From: a virus
IMG/VR virus record: IMGVR_UViG_3300031787_010103
Span: 41,123-105,122 of that record
Length of the DNA stretch: 64,000 nt
Direction: 5' to 3' (one strand)
Shown here: positions 1-8,648 of the stretch, piece after piece
Layout: the number at the start of each line of letters is the position of its first letter
How positions within the stretch are numbered: the stretch's first letter is position 1
Position numbers and translations under genes: made by a program
The notes under the pieces: generated by a model
The model's database searches: none
What the model was told of the DNA's origin: nothing
What the model saw: the letters and a program-made list of their open reading frames with translations, nothing else

Positions 1-1
1 T

Positions 2-670
2 GCCAAACGCTATCGTGCTGAACCGCACATATTAGATTTTGCCGGATTTCATCTCTGGCGTGGTCGCCGTGTGCTAGAGATTGGATGCGGCATAGGATCT
101 GACGCTGAACAGTTTGCCCGACATGGTGCCGAATATGTTGGGGTAGACATTTCCGAAGAAAGCCTGAGATTGTGCCGGCAACGGTTTGATGTGTATGATC
201 TCCAGGGAGATTTCCAGCAAGGATCTGTGACAGATCTTGATTTCTTGCAGAGTCTGGGCAAATTCGATCTAGTATATAGTTATGGTGTGCTACACCATTT
301 TCCTGGCATGGGATCACATCTATCTAACATCGCCAATATCCTGCCCTCGGGTGGTGAACTCAGATTCATGGTCTATGCCCGCAATTCTTGGAAGTATGCT
401 ATGATCCAGAAAGGCCTGGATCAGTTTGAAGCACAGGCCGATTGTCCCTACGCTGAAGCATTCACCCGAGAAGACATAACCAAATTGCTGGACCCACACT
501 ATCATGTGGAACGCATCCGGCAAGATCATTGTTTCATGTATGATGTTGCGGCTTACAAACAAGGCGAGTTCCAACTAGAGCCATGGTTTGAAGCCATGCC
601 CGAAGTCATGAGGCTGGCAGTGAAAGAATATCTAGGCTGGCATCTCTTGGTCAAGGCCAAAAAGTTGTGA
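2..670 (+). CDS. class I SAM-dependent methyltransferase (5'-truncated by window)
   Basis: The reading frame is open from the first base, so the true start lies outside the window; 222 residues are visible. Methyltransferase motif I (LEIGCGIGSD) lies about 25 residues into the visible part, followed by an acidic residue after a beta strand (YVGVDIS) and a motif-IV-like segment (FDLVYSYGVLHH). This is the Rossmann-fold methyltransferase pattern. The substrate is unknown. The stop overlaps the start of the next gene (an SDR sugar dehydratase) by 4 bases, and the genes that follow are nucleotide-sugar enzymes, so a sugar or glycan substrate is plausible but inferred. Confidence 0.85.
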   Translation, partial: AKRYRAEPHILDFAGFHLWRGRRVLEIGCGIGSDAEQFARHGAEYVGVDISEESLRLCRQRFDVYDLQGDFQQGSVTDLDFLQSLGKFDLVYSYGVLHHFPGMGSHLSNIANILPSGGELRFMVYARNSWKYAMIQKGLDQFEAQADCPYAEAFTREDITKLLDPHYHVERIRQDHCFMYDVAAYKQGEFQLEPWFEAMPEVMRLAVKEYLGWHLLVKAKKL

Positions 671-1617
671 AAAAAATAGTTTACGTCACTGGTTGTTTGG
701 GATTCATGGGCGTGCATGTGACTCGGGCCTGTTTAGACGCTGGATTTAAAGTCATAGGTGTGGATAAAAAGACCTATGCCAGCAACGACTGGGCCTTGAT
801 CGAATTCCTTCAGCACAACAATTTCACATGGTTGCACCGAGACATCAATGATCTCGATAGACTTGTGGACTGTGACTACATCATCAACATGGCCGCAGAA
901 ACACATGTAGACAATTCCATAATGAGCAGTGGTGTTTTTTTACATTCCAATGTCAACGGAGTGCATCATCTCCTGGAATTGATAAGACAAATCCCTCGCT
1001 ACAAGCAACCCATCCTGTTGCATTTTTCCACAGATGAAGTCTATGGCGACATCGATCAAGGTAGTCACACTGAACAGGATCTGTTAAAACCCAGCAACCC
1101 TTATTCGGCTTCCAAGGCCGCAGGCGACATGCTGATAATGGCCTGGGCCAGGACCTATGGTATCAAGCATGTGATAGTGCGTCCCACCAACAACTATGGC
1201 ATAGGACAGTATGTAGAGAAACTCATCCCCAAATCAGTGAAATATCTTGAACTGGGGCGCAAGATCGATCTACACGATCGTGGAGAGCCTCGACGAACAT
1301 GGTTGCATGCTTCGGATACCGCTCGAGCCGTGATGGCAATCATTGAGTCTGGTCAGGTCAACGAAATATTCAACATATCGGGCAACATAGAACTGCCCAA
1401 CCGAGAAGTGATCAAGAAACTGCTGGCCATCTACTGGAATGAAAACAAAGATCACTGCTGGCAAGATTACATCATGGACAGCCAGCGAGAAGGTCAAGAT
1501 GTTAGATACAGCATCGATGATAGCAAACTAAAAGCACTGGGTTGGCTGCCGCAGGCGGACTTTGATCGCGAGTTGGTAGCCATCGTTGACTACTACAAAA
1601 AAAACTTTATTTGGTGA
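667..1617 (+). CDS. NAD-dependent nucleotide-sugar epimerase/dehydratase (SDR, RmlB-like)
   Basis: Extended short-chain dehydrogenase of 316 aa. The NAD-binding glycine motif VTGCLGFMG is at residues 7-15, the dehydratase-type TDE triad at 122-124 and the catalytic YSASK at 146-150. The TDEVYG and PYSASK context is typical of dTDP-glucose or CDP-glucose 4,6-dehydratases. Such enzymes make the 4-keto-6-deoxy sugar that an RfbH-type 3-dehydratase (encoded at 3007) uses, so the two may act in sequence. The start ATG-equivalent overlaps the upstream methyltransferase stop, indicating translational coupling. Which nucleotide is carried cannot be read from the sequence. Confidence 0.88.
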   Translation: MKKIVYVTGCLGFMGVHVTRACLDAGFKVIGVDKKTYASNDWALIEFLQHNNFTWLHRDINDLDRLVDCDYIINMAAETHVDNSIMSSGVFLHSNVNGVHHLLELIRQIPRYKQPILLHFSTDEVYGDIDQGSHTEQDLLKPSNPYSASKAAGDMLIMAWARTYGIKHVIVRPTNNYGIGQYVEKLIPKSVKYLELGRKIDLHDRGEPRRTWLHASDTARAVMAIIESGQVNEIFNISGNIELPNREVIKKLLAIYWNENKDHCWQDYIMDSQREGQDVRYSIDDSKLKALGWLPQADFDRELVAIVDYYKKNFIW

Positions 1618-1620
1618 TCT

Positions 1621-2289
1621 ATGGGAACATATTATAAAAACGCAGAACCTTGGTTGGATCAGATCGATCGTGCGGCTTGGGTAGAATTGGGTGTGGATCG
1701 AGGCGAAGGCAGCACACGCTGGTTCAGTGACATGGCCAAAACCAGAGCTACCAAGTTCTACGGTGTGGACATGGATCCTGATCAGATCGAACGGGCCAGA
1801 GTCAACTTGGCTCAGAGCAGGACAGCGACCATACAGTCCGATGGATCTATCGCCATGATCCCCGGTGATATAGATCCGCATATCGAACTGATCGCAGACA
1901 AAGGCGAAGAATTTTTGCGTAAAATGGATCCCGCTGAAAAGATCAGTTTGTGTTATCTGGACAATTTTGATTGGGATTATTGGTTAGGGCAAGAGGAAGA
2001 ATCCTTTGTGGCCGGAGTGAAACAACGCTATCGAGACACCATACAGACCGAGATGACCAACACCAACAGCCAGCTAACGCATTTGATACAGACCATGCGA
2101 CTGATTCCTCGGCTCATGCCCAACAGCCTGGTTATCTGCGATGACACTTGGTTTATTCCCGAAGAAGGTATATTCAGCGGCAAATGTTCTGCGGCTATAC
2201 CGTTGTTGATATTGCATGGTTTCAAACTGTTGCACCGTGAAGGTTATCGGCAAAACAGCGGTGCCATACTGGGCAGGTTCCGTGATTAA
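1621..2289 (+). CDS. class I SAM methyltransferase-like protein
   Basis: A 222-aa protein starting 3 bases after the SDR gene. A motif-I-like segment (VELGVDRGEGSTRWF, about residues 21-35) and a following VDMD acidic turn resemble SAM-binding methyltransferases of the Methyltransf_24 type. Near residue 117 is YLDNFDWDYW and near 178 CDDTW, a pattern seen in methyltransferases acting on sugars or small metabolites. The glycine motif is not classical, so the call is moderate. It sits inside the nucleotide-sugar operon, which suggests a sugar O- or N-methyltransferase. Confidence 0.6.
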   Translation: MGTYYKNAEPWLDQIDRAAWVELGVDRGEGSTRWFSDMAKTRATKFYGVDMDPDQIERARVNLAQSRTATIQSDGSIAMIPGDIDPHIELIADKGEEFLRKMDPAEKISLCYLDNFDWDYWLGQEEESFVAGVKQRYRDTIQTEMTNTNSQLTHLIQTMRLIPRLMPNSLVICDDTWFIPEEGIFSGKCSAAIPLLILHGFKLLHREGYRQNSGAILGRFRD

Positions 2290-3010
2290 GAACTACATCG
2301 TCTCAGCAGTGCGCCCTATCCGTGAAGGATGGCACATAGAAAAACACCAAGAACTCTACAAGAATTATCGCGAGATGTATGACCTCAGCGTGGCCAGTTA
2401 TCGCAAGTTCGTAGAAGAACCATTTGAAGCTGTGCTGTTGGAATCTCCAGTGGACAATAACTACCAAAACAATTTAGAGACTTGGCAGTTCATCCACGAT
2501 CTTTGGCATCAGGAACCTTGTAATATCTTGTGGGCAGGCGCTGACACATTCATGACCCAATCCACATCGCTGTTCAGCGGTAGATACCCCGAGTATCGAT
2601 TGTTCAATTACACTGATCCAAAATCGTTTGGGCCTTTTGCACATCACTTCAATGATGATGTGCAACTGTATCCACACACCATGAGCGAAGACACCTGGCA
2701 GGTAGGTAAGCAGTTCTGGGACACGGGCATGGAAGATCCTGCCATCCGGGAATGGGGATTTGATCAACTGCGTCACAATGCCATGTTCTGGAGCCAAGAC
2801 ATTGCCGACGATGACAGATGCCATCCTCATCTGAATTTTATCTGCATGAATCTGCGCACTCTGGATCCTGCCATTATCAGATGGCATGAACAATGGAACC
2901 GTTGCGAATTCGATAGAGCACATATCTTGCACTTCTGCGCCAGCAGAGGCAGTGCCAGCGTGATCTCAATCATGAAGGAACTGGCAACACAATTAGGAGT
3001 GGCACAATGA
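2282..3010 (+). CDS. hypothetical protein of the glycan operon
   Basis: I do not recognise the family. I chose GTG at 2282, which overlaps the previous stop by 8 bases; an in-frame ATG at 2216 would add a stretch that is only a shadow of the upstream gene. The product is 242 aa, rich in aromatic residues, with no signal peptide or membrane segment. The central part (EPCNILWAGADTFMTQ, then FNYTDPK) resembles the look of phage-encoded glycosyltransferase-like proteins, but no DxD motif is convincing. The stop overlaps the ATG of the RfbH homologue by 4 bases, so it is part of the same operon. Confidence 0.7.
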   Translation: MIKNYIVSAVRPIREGWHIEKHQELYKNYREMYDLSVASYRKFVEEPFEAVLLESPVDNNYQNNLETWQFIHDLWHQEPCNILWAGADTFMTQSTSLFSGRYPEYRLFNYTDPKSFGPFAHHFNDDVQLYPHTMSEDTWQVGKQFWDTGMEDPAIREWGFDQLRHNAMFWSQDIADDDRCHPHLNFICMNLRTLDPAIIRWHEQWNRCEFDRAHILHFCASRGSASVISIMKELATQLGVAQ

Positions 3011-4326
3011 AAGAAATATTGGATCTAGTGCGCCAGCACGTCGAACAAAAACAATCTGACAAGACCTGGGTGGCCGGCAAAGACTTTGTGAACTATGCAG
3101 GTCCATATTTTTCGTCTGACGAGTATGTGGCGGCCGCCGAAGCATTGCTAAACGGCTGGTTGGTCATGGGCAACAAGAGTCTTAGATTCGAGCAAAAATT
3201 CCCCAAAGAGTTTGGCAAAGATCGTGGCGTGCTCACCAACAGTGGTAGCAGTGCAAATCTCTTGATGATGACCGCAATGAAGAGCAAACGTGGACACAAC
3301 TTTCCGCCAGGTACCAAGGTATTGATGCCTATCGCAGGATTCCCAACTACACTGAATCCAACCTTACAAAACGGATTCACACCAGTTTTCTGTGACATCG
3401 AAATCGATACACTAAACATTGACTTGGATCAAGCAGAACAGATATTGGCCAACGATCCAGACATCCGGATCATGACTTTTGCTCATGTGCTGGGTAATCC
3501 GCCCAACATGGACCGAGTGATGGAACTGGTGCATCGACACAATTTAATCTTGTTGGAAGATTGCTGTGATGGCTTGGGCACAACCTATGATGGCCGACCA
3601 TTGGGGAGTTTTGGTCTAATGGCATCGTGCAGTTTTTATCCAGCACATCATATGACCATGGGCGAAGGCGGCTTTGTGGCCATGAACGATCCACAACAAG
3701 AAATCATTGTGCGCAGTCTACGTGAATGGGGTCGTGGTTGCTATTGTGTAGGACCCGAGGCTAACAAATTAAAATGTGGCACTTGCGGCAAACGGTTCAA
3801 TGAGTGGATCCCAGAGATGCCAGATCAGATCTTTGATCACAAGTATGTGTATGATGAAATTGGATACAATCTAAAACCCATCGAACTACAAGCGGCCATG
3901 GGACTGGAACAAATCAAGAAGTTGCCCGAGATACATGCTCTACGGCAACGCAACTACGCTCTGTTGTTTGAGATCTATGAAAAGTATGAGGAATTCTTCC
4001 ACTTACCACGTGCCAGAGACAAAGCCGATGTCAGCTGGTTCGCGTTTCCATTGACCATCCGTGCGGATGCTCCATTCTCTCGCATGGATATCGTTGACTA
4101 TCTCGAAGAAAATCTCATACAGACACGCCCTTATTTTGCTGGCAACATCATGTTGCAACCTGCGTATAGTCATTTGATGGATCCTGTGGCGGCACGCGAC
4201 AACTATCCAGTGGCCACATTTACCATGAAGAACACATTCTTCCATGGCTGTAGTCCAGTTATCACTCCTGAACAGGTCGCCTACATTGGTGAAAAGGTCG
4301 ACGGATTCCTGAGTCTTTACCTATGA
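3007..4326 (+). CDS. rfbH: RfbH-type 4-keto-6-deoxyhexose 3-dehydratase (DegT fold)
   Basis: At 439 aa this matches the size of CDP-4-dehydro-6-deoxyglucose 3-dehydratase (about 437 aa). The PLP lysine of DegT/DnrJ aminotransferases is replaced by histidine in SFYPAHHMTMGEGG (H215), the diagnostic change that turns the fold into a dehydratase. Cysteines C245, C247, C257 and C260, followed by KRF, fit the [2Fe-2S] cluster site of the family. Family knowledge: the enzyme removes the C3 hydroxyl of a 4-keto-6-deoxy sugar with help from a reductase, giving 3,6-dideoxyhexoses of O-antigens. No obvious reductase partner is visible here. It overlaps both neighbours by 4 bases. Confidence 0.9.
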   Translation: MKEILDLVRQHVEQKQSDKTWVAGKDFVNYAGPYFSSDEYVAAAEALLNGWLVMGNKSLRFEQKFPKEFGKDRGVLTNSGSSANLLMMTAMKSKRGHNFPPGTKVLMPIAGFPTTLNPTLQNGFTPVFCDIEIDTLNIDLDQAEQILANDPDIRIMTFAHVLGNPPNMDRVMELVHRHNLILLEDCCDGLGTTYDGRPLGSFGLMASCSFYPAHHMTMGEGGFVAMNDPQQEIIVRSLREWGRGCYCVGPEANKLKCGTCGKRFNEWIPEMPDQIFDHKYVYDEIGYNLKPIELQAAMGLEQIKKLPEIHALRQRNYALLFEIYEKYEEFFHLPRARDKADVSWFAFPLTIRADAPFSRMDIVDYLEENLIQTRPYFAGNIMLQPAYSHLMDPVAARDNYPVATFTMKNTFFHGCSPVITPEQVAYIGEKVDGFLSLYL

Positions 4327-4949
4327 TCACCCGGCAAGAACTCATCGACTTTGAATCAGACATAGCACACTGTTTCAATACGAAACAGATACGGGCACCC
4401 ATCCATCTCTACGATGGTGCCGAAGATCAGATCATGCGGGTGTTTGAAAAAATCAATGTTGACAACGATTGGGTATGTTGCACATGGCGAAATCACTATC
4501 AAGCCTTGCTCAAAGGTGTGCCACAAACTTTGCTGAAAGAAAAGATCCTGGCGGGAAAAAGCATGGTGATGAATCTGCCCGAGTATCGTTTTATCTGTTC
4601 CAGCATCGTGGGCGGGATTCCCAGCATCGCAGTGGGACTGGCCCTGGCATCAAAAATACAACAAAAAGATTCTCGTGTATGGTGTTGGTGTGGAGATATG
4701 AGCGCCGAAACCGGAGCCTGGTCCGAAGCCTATAGATATTCTCAAGCACATGATCTACCCATAACCTTCATAGTAGAAGACAATGAGTTGAGTGTGCTGA
4801 CACCCACTAGGGAAGTGTGGGGAGAGTCGAGATGGTATCTCCCAGATCAAGAGCCGACCGATTGGTATGAAAGCCAGCATCTTATCTACTATCGATATAA
4901 AAACAACAAATATCCACATGCAGGAGCAGGTGTCAGGGTGCAATTCTAA
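4323..4949 (+). CDS. thiamine-diphosphate E1-alpha-like half enzyme
   Basis: A 208-aa protein resembling the ThDP-binding half of 2-oxoacid dehydrogenase E1 or transketolase. The ThDP/Mg motif begins with CGDMSAETG (G124-D125) and ends with VEDNELS (152-157), which fits the GD...N pattern; CTWRNHYQALLKG (53-65) corresponds to the RDH segment of E1-alpha. It is much shorter than a normal E1-alpha (about 330-400 aa). The next gene supplies the complementary pyrimidine-binding half. Together they could form a two-subunit ThDP enzyme that transfers a two-carbon unit to, or otherwise modifies, the keto-deoxy sugar made by RfbH; that role is inferred from context. Confidence 0.75.
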   Translation: MITRQELIDFESDIAHCFNTKQIRAPIHLYDGAEDQIMRVFEKINVDNDWVCCTWRNHYQALLKGVPQTLLKEKILAGKSMVMNLPEYRFICSSIVGGIPSIAVGLALASKIQQKDSRVWCWCGDMSAETGAWSEAYRYSQAHDLPITFIVEDNELSVLTPTREVWGESRWYLPDQEPTDWYESQHLIYYRYKNNKYPHAGAGVRVQF

Positions 4950-5488
4950 TGACCACACAACATTACAATCAATGCCTCAAAGATGCCATGTCATGGTTAT
5001 CACAACAGCCTGGCACTGTGTTTCTGGGCCAGGCTGTGAGATATGGCGGAACCGGATGTTATGAAAGCCTTACAGTGGTCGACGACACACGCAAAATAGA
5101 ATTCCCCATAGCAGAAAATTTCCAAATTGGTGTCAGCACTGGCTTGGCCATGGCAGGATTGATTCCTGTGTCCGTGGTTCCTCGATGGAATTTTCTACTG
5201 TGTGCTACGGATCAGATAGTGAATCATCTCGACAAAATGGTCACTCTCAGCGATGGTGCCTGCCGCCCAAAGGTCATCATCCGTGTGGCTGTTGGCAGTG
5301 AAATACCCGTGGATCCACAAGACCAACACAAAGGTAATTTCAGTGAAGCGTTTAGATTGTTGTGCAAACACATAGACATCATTGAGTGCGATACTCCGGA
5401 AAGCATATTGCCAGCCTACCAACATGCATATCAGAGGCAGGATGATCGGAGCACCATCGTGGTTGAGTTTCCGGACTACGGTAAATGA
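4949..5488 (+). CDS. thiamine-diphosphate E1-beta/transketolase Pyr-domain half enzyme
   Basis: A 179-aa protein matching the pyrimidine-binding domain of E1-beta or transketolase. The catalytic glutamate that activates ThDP is in PIAENFQIGVSTGLAMAG (E56), followed by GLIPV, as in this family. The C-terminal transketolase domain of full-length E1-beta is missing. The ATG overlaps the stop of the alpha-like half by one base, so the two are translationally coupled and presumably assemble. Not a pyruvate dehydrogenase: no E2 or E3 gene is present in the window. Confidence 0.75.
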   Translation: MTTQHYNQCLKDAMSWLSQQPGTVFLGQAVRYGGTGCYESLTVVDDTRKIEFPIAENFQIGVSTGLAMAGLIPVSVVPRWNFLLCATDQIVNHLDKMVTLSDGACRPKVIIRVAVGSEIPVDPQDQHKGNFSEAFRLLCKHIDIIECDTPESILPAYQHAYQRQDDRSTIVVEFPDYGK

Positions 5489-6291
5489 AAATACTGATCA
5501 CTGGAGGCCATGGATTCGTTGGGCGTTTCCTGGGCCAATATCTGGCTCACAGTCACGACGTTTATGCACCCGGAAGGGATCAATTGGATGTATGCGATCC
5601 TGGCGCTGTGGATCGTGTTTTGAGCAATGGCTATGATTGGATCATCCACTGTGCCGTATCAGGTCGCAATCAAACTCTAAGCACGGATCCTGCCATAGTT
5701 TCCAACAACATCAGGGCCTTGAACAATATTTTATCAAAACGAGACAGTTGGGGATCATTGATCAATATAGCCAGTGGAGCAGAATTTGATCTTGACACCG
5801 ATATCGATCGTGCCAAAGAACAAGATATCTGGATCCGAAATCCACAGCACAGTTATGGCCTGAGCAAAAATTTAACAGCAAAGATAGTGGCGGCGTTACC
5901 AAATTGCGTCAATCTCCGTTTGTTTGGGTGTTTTGATCCCAGCGAATCCGATCCCAGACCTATCAAAAGGTGCCAAGGGTTGGTCTCACAAGGATTGCCT
6001 TTTTTGATAGAGGACAGGCCTTTTGATACAGTTTCAGCAGGAGATTTTGCTCGGGTGGTTTCGGCTGTTTTGGATGGTAAAATACGTGACAACGATTTGA
6101 ATGTAGTGTATAATAAAAAACATACATTGGGTGAAACATTGAAAATTTACTGTAGATTACACAACTATGATCCAGATTTGATCAGGATCTCAGACAAACC
6201 GGGCAGGAGTTATACCGGTGATGGCAGCCGACTGCATGCACATGCTTTGCCCTTGGTCGGACTAGAACACAGCCTCAGAGAATACCTATGA
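5485..6291 (+). CDS. NAD(P)-dependent sugar reductase/epimerase (SDR, RmlD-like)
   Basis: A 268-aa extended SDR with the nucleotide-binding motif ITGGHGFVG at residues 5-13 and the catalytic YGLSK at 124-128. The short length and layout (GRDQLDVCD after the first strands) resemble dTDP-4-dehydrorhamnose reductase and related enzymes that reduce the 4-keto group at the end of a deoxysugar pathway. It overlaps the ThDP half by 4 bases. Position after dehydratase, 3-dehydratase and ThDP halves suits a terminal reduction step, but the substrate is inferred. Confidence 0.8.
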   Translation: MKILITGGHGFVGRFLGQYLAHSHDVYAPGRDQLDVCDPGAVDRVLSNGYDWIIHCAVSGRNQTLSTDPAIVSNNIRALNNILSKRDSWGSLINIASGAEFDLDTDIDRAKEQDIWIRNPQHSYGLSKNLTAKIVAALPNCVNLRLFGCFDPSESDPRPIKRCQGLVSQGLPFLIEDRPFDTVSAGDFARVVSAVLDGKIRDNDLNVVYNKKHTLGETLKIYCRLHNYDPDLIRISDKPGRSYTGDGSRLHAHALPLVGLEHSLREYL

Positions 6292-6860
6292 AAAAAGTCT
6301 ACGTGAGTTGGTCTGACGTGCAACGACAGGTGCAGGAATTAGTGCGACAGATGTGGTTGGATCAATGGCGACCAGATTATGTGGTAGGTATCACCCGAGG
6401 TGGTCTGGTTCCAGCCAACCTGATCAGCCAGTATCTGGATTGTCCGATGTATACTCTAGGCGTTCGATTGCGCGACGGCAACGATGGTGATTGCGAAAGC
6501 AATCTTTGGATGCCAGAAGACGCTTTTGGTTACCATAGAACCGACGACTTGCCGGGATTTAGCAATTCCGCCTTGCGTAAGAACATCCTGATAGTGGATG
6601 ATATCAATGACTCTGGCGCCACTATAAACTGGATTCGCAAAGATTGGCAAGGGTCTTGTTTGCCTAACGATCCTGCCTGGGCCGAAGTCTGGGGCAATAA
6701 TCTACGCCTTGCTGTGCTCTATGACAACGAATCCAGTGAAGCAGAACTCATAGTAGATTACGCAGCCGAACGTGTGAACAAATTTGAAACACCACAGTGG
6801 ATCGTGTTTCCGTGGGAAGAGTGGTGGCGTCATTGGAATCCCGAAGAACAACATGTATGA
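6288..6860 (+). CDS. phosphoribosyltransferase (PRTase fold)
   Basis: A 190-aa protein. The PRPP-binding loop LIVDDINDSGAT is at residues 101-112, the standard type I PRTase signature, and VVGITRGGLVPA (32-43) is the usual N-terminal loop. It resembles hypoxanthine/xanthine-guanine type enzymes that join a base to PRPP; the base is not predictable. The start overlaps the upstream SDR by 4 bases although its job looks unrelated to sugars, so it may belong to nucleotide salvage or to making a modified base. Confidence 0.82.
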   Translation: MKKVYVSWSDVQRQVQELVRQMWLDQWRPDYVVGITRGGLVPANLISQYLDCPMYTLGVRLRDGNDGDCESNLWMPEDAFGYHRTDDLPGFSNSALRKNILIVDDINDSGATINWIRKDWQGSCLPNDPAWAEVWGNNLRLAVLYDNESSEAELIVDYAAERVNKFETPQWIVFPWEEWWRHWNPEEQHV

Positions 6861-7314
6861 TGTGGTAGTTGTCATGGTGCATGTATGGCAAGACATGCCC
6901 AAATTGGAAAACATACGTTGGAAAGAATTCTCTGCACTGATAGTAGATGATGCCAACAAGATTTCTTGGCCCAAAATATGGCAGTTTGATTTCATAGATA
7001 AAACAGCATGGTTGAATTTGACTGCCAATAAACCAGATATTGCAGATAAGATAATGGATCAAGGCAAAGTGCCCCATCCTGCCATAAGATATGGATACAA
7101 CGATTGGATATCAACATCTGATGGGCAAACAGCAGATATCATAAAACTACTCAATCCAAAAATAGTGATGTTTGGAGGCCTCCACAAAGATTTGTGTGTC
7201 ACAGGCGTCAAACTAGCCGTAGAAGATGATCAACGAGAATACTTTGTCAGTGATAGATTGAGTTATACTTGGAAACAAACCGCCGCGGCCATATACAAGG
7301 ATTGGGACAAATGA
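6853..7314 (+). CDS. isochorismatase-like cysteine hydrolase, divergent
   Basis: A 153-aa protein. I chose ATG 6853, which overlaps the PRTase stop by 8 bases. The N-terminal strand ending in VDDAN and the later LHKDLCVTGVKLAVEDD segment resemble the catalytic Asp and Cys regions of the isochorismatase/nicotinamidase fold (which has a D-K-C triad), followed by a conserved-looking FVSDRL. Similarity is weak and the protein is shorter than typical members. Neighbours are a PRTase and a DNA glycosylase, so a role in nucleotide or NAD metabolism is possible. Confidence 0.45.
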   Translation: MYDVVVVMVHVWQDMPKLENIRWKEFSALIVDDANKISWPKIWQFDFIDKTAWLNLTANKPDIADKIMDQGKVPHPAIRYGYNDWISTSDGQTADIIKLLNPKIVMFGGLHKDLCVTGVKLAVEDDQREYFVSDRLSYTWKQTAAAIYKDWDK

Positions 7315-7739
7315 TAGAGCCATTGCGCGATGATCTAATGGTGCAACAACAGTTGCCTGCCGGGCGCACAGTGAATGGTGCTTGGCAACACATGGTGGCT
7401 GTGATCATGCTGAACCAAACTGGACGCAAACCGGTAAAAACAGTTTTCCCTATCTTTATGGATAGATGGTCTACGCCCGATCGATTCCTTCGAGCCACTG
7501 AGAAAGAAGTCAAGGATGTAATCTGTCCTTTGGGCATGGTCAATGTTAGATATAAAAGATTACATGGCATGACTCAAGATTTCTTGACCTGGCAACACGA
7601 AGATGCTACAATGTTATATGGCATTGGCAAATATGGGTCAGACAGTTATGAAATCTTTTTCAAGAACAACTATGCTGTTGATCCCACAGACAAAGAACTA
7701 AAACGCTATTTACAAGAAGAAATTTTTGAAATCATCTAA
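7311..7739 (+). CDS. MBD4-like HhH-GPD DNA glycosylase
   Basis: A 142-aa single-domain protein; the ATG overlaps the previous stop (ATGA). It matches the glycosylase domain of MBD4: VAVIMLNQTGRK (29-40) corresponds to the first helices and the helix-hairpin-helix GIGKYGSDSYEIF at 104-116 contains the catalytic aspartate equivalent (D111). Family knowledge: MBD4 removes T or U opposite G in DNA. There is no 4Fe-4S cluster loop, unlike endonuclease III or MutY. The C-terminal tail ends soon after the catalytic region. Confidence 0.8.
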   Translation: MIEPLRDDLMVQQQLPAGRTVNGAWQHMVAVIMLNQTGRKPVKTVFPIFMDRWSTPDRFLRATEKEVKDVICPLGMVNVRYKRLHGMTQDFLTWQHEDATMLYGIGKYGSDSYEIFFKNNYAVDPTDKELKRYLQEEIFEII

Positions 7740-7747
7740 ATACAATC

Positions 7748-8647
7748 ATGGAAAAAATCACTTACACAGAAATATTTTATAGCCTCCAGGGCGAAGGCCG
7801 ATGGGCCGGCGTGCCTTCGGTATTCTTCCGCACCTATGGTTGCAACTTCCGTTGTAAAAAGTTTGGCCGTCCACGCGATGAAATCCTTGAAGGACACAAC
7901 CCCGAAGTCACGGACATCATCGAAATGGTTCGGGCCGAACCCGAACGTTATAAGAAGTTTGAGGATCTGCCCCTTGTGACCACAGGATGCGATACCTACG
8001 CTTCGATCTATCCTGAGTTTAAGAGTTTCAATCACATCGACGACACAGACACTATCGTAGACAAGATGCATGCTATGATTCCCAACAATCGTTGGAACTC
8101 CGACGGATGGAACGACAATGACATCCATCTTGTTGTCACTGGCGGAGAACCACTGTTGGGGTATCAGCAACTGTATCCGCAACTGTTAGAACGCTGTAGG
8201 GCCAACGGACTGAAAAGTCTGACCTTTGAAACCAATGGAACCCAAGATCTCTACCCCGAAGTGCATGAATACTTGTTTGAAGAATTCACGAGGCACGGTC
8301 GAGATTATGACAGGCTCACATTCAGTGTCAGTCCAAAACTACCCTGTTCTGGAGAGTCGTGGGATCGTGCTATCAATCCCAAGATCATCAAGAATTATGA
8401 GATGATTGGTTATACCTACGTGAAATTTGTGGTAGCTACACGCCAAGACGTGGAAGATGCCGAACGTGCAGTGGCTGAATTCCGCGAGGCAGGATTTGGC
8501 GGGCCTGTGTATCTCATGCCCATGGGTGGTGTTCCGCAGGTATACAATCTCAACACGCAAGAAGTGGCACGTTTAGCCATGGAACGTGGATGGCGTTACA
8601 GTCCCAGACTGCAAGTGGATATCTGGCGCAACGCCTGGGGAACATGA
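7748..8647 (+). CDS. queE: QueE-like radical SAM protein (7-carboxy-7-deazaguanine synthase family)
   Basis: A 299-aa protein. The start YTEIFYSLQGEGRWAGVPS is the hallmark of QueE, which converts 6-carboxytetrahydropterin to 7-carboxy-7-deazaguanine. C32 and C36 are in GCNFRC, but the third cluster cysteine is displaced: position 39 is Phe and the next candidate is C81 in GCDTYAS, giving C-X3-C-X44-C. GGEPLLG (SAM contact) is present. The insert of about 45 residues between the cysteines is the odd feature. QueC/QueD are not visible nearby, so the product could also be for another deazapurine route. Confidence 0.82.
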   Translation: MEKITYTEIFYSLQGEGRWAGVPSVFFRTYGCNFRCKKFGRPRDEILEGHNPEVTDIIEMVRAEPERYKKFEDLPLVTTGCDTYASIYPEFKSFNHIDDTDTIVDKMHAMIPNNRWNSDGWNDNDIHLVVTGGEPLLGYQQLYPQLLERCRANGLKSLTFETNGTQDLYPEVHEYLFEEFTRHGRDYDRLTFSVSPKLPCSGESWDRAINPKIIKNYEMIGYTYVKFVVATRQDVEDAERAVAEFREAGFGGPVYLMPMGGVPQVYNLNTQEVARLAMERGWRYSPRLQVDIWRNAWGT

Positions 8648-8648
8648 T

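Noticed and set aside
2216-2281. Earlier ATG for the gene ending at 3010
   Set aside because: The added residues are a shadow of the upstream methyltransferase; the GTG at 2282 gives the usual short overlap.
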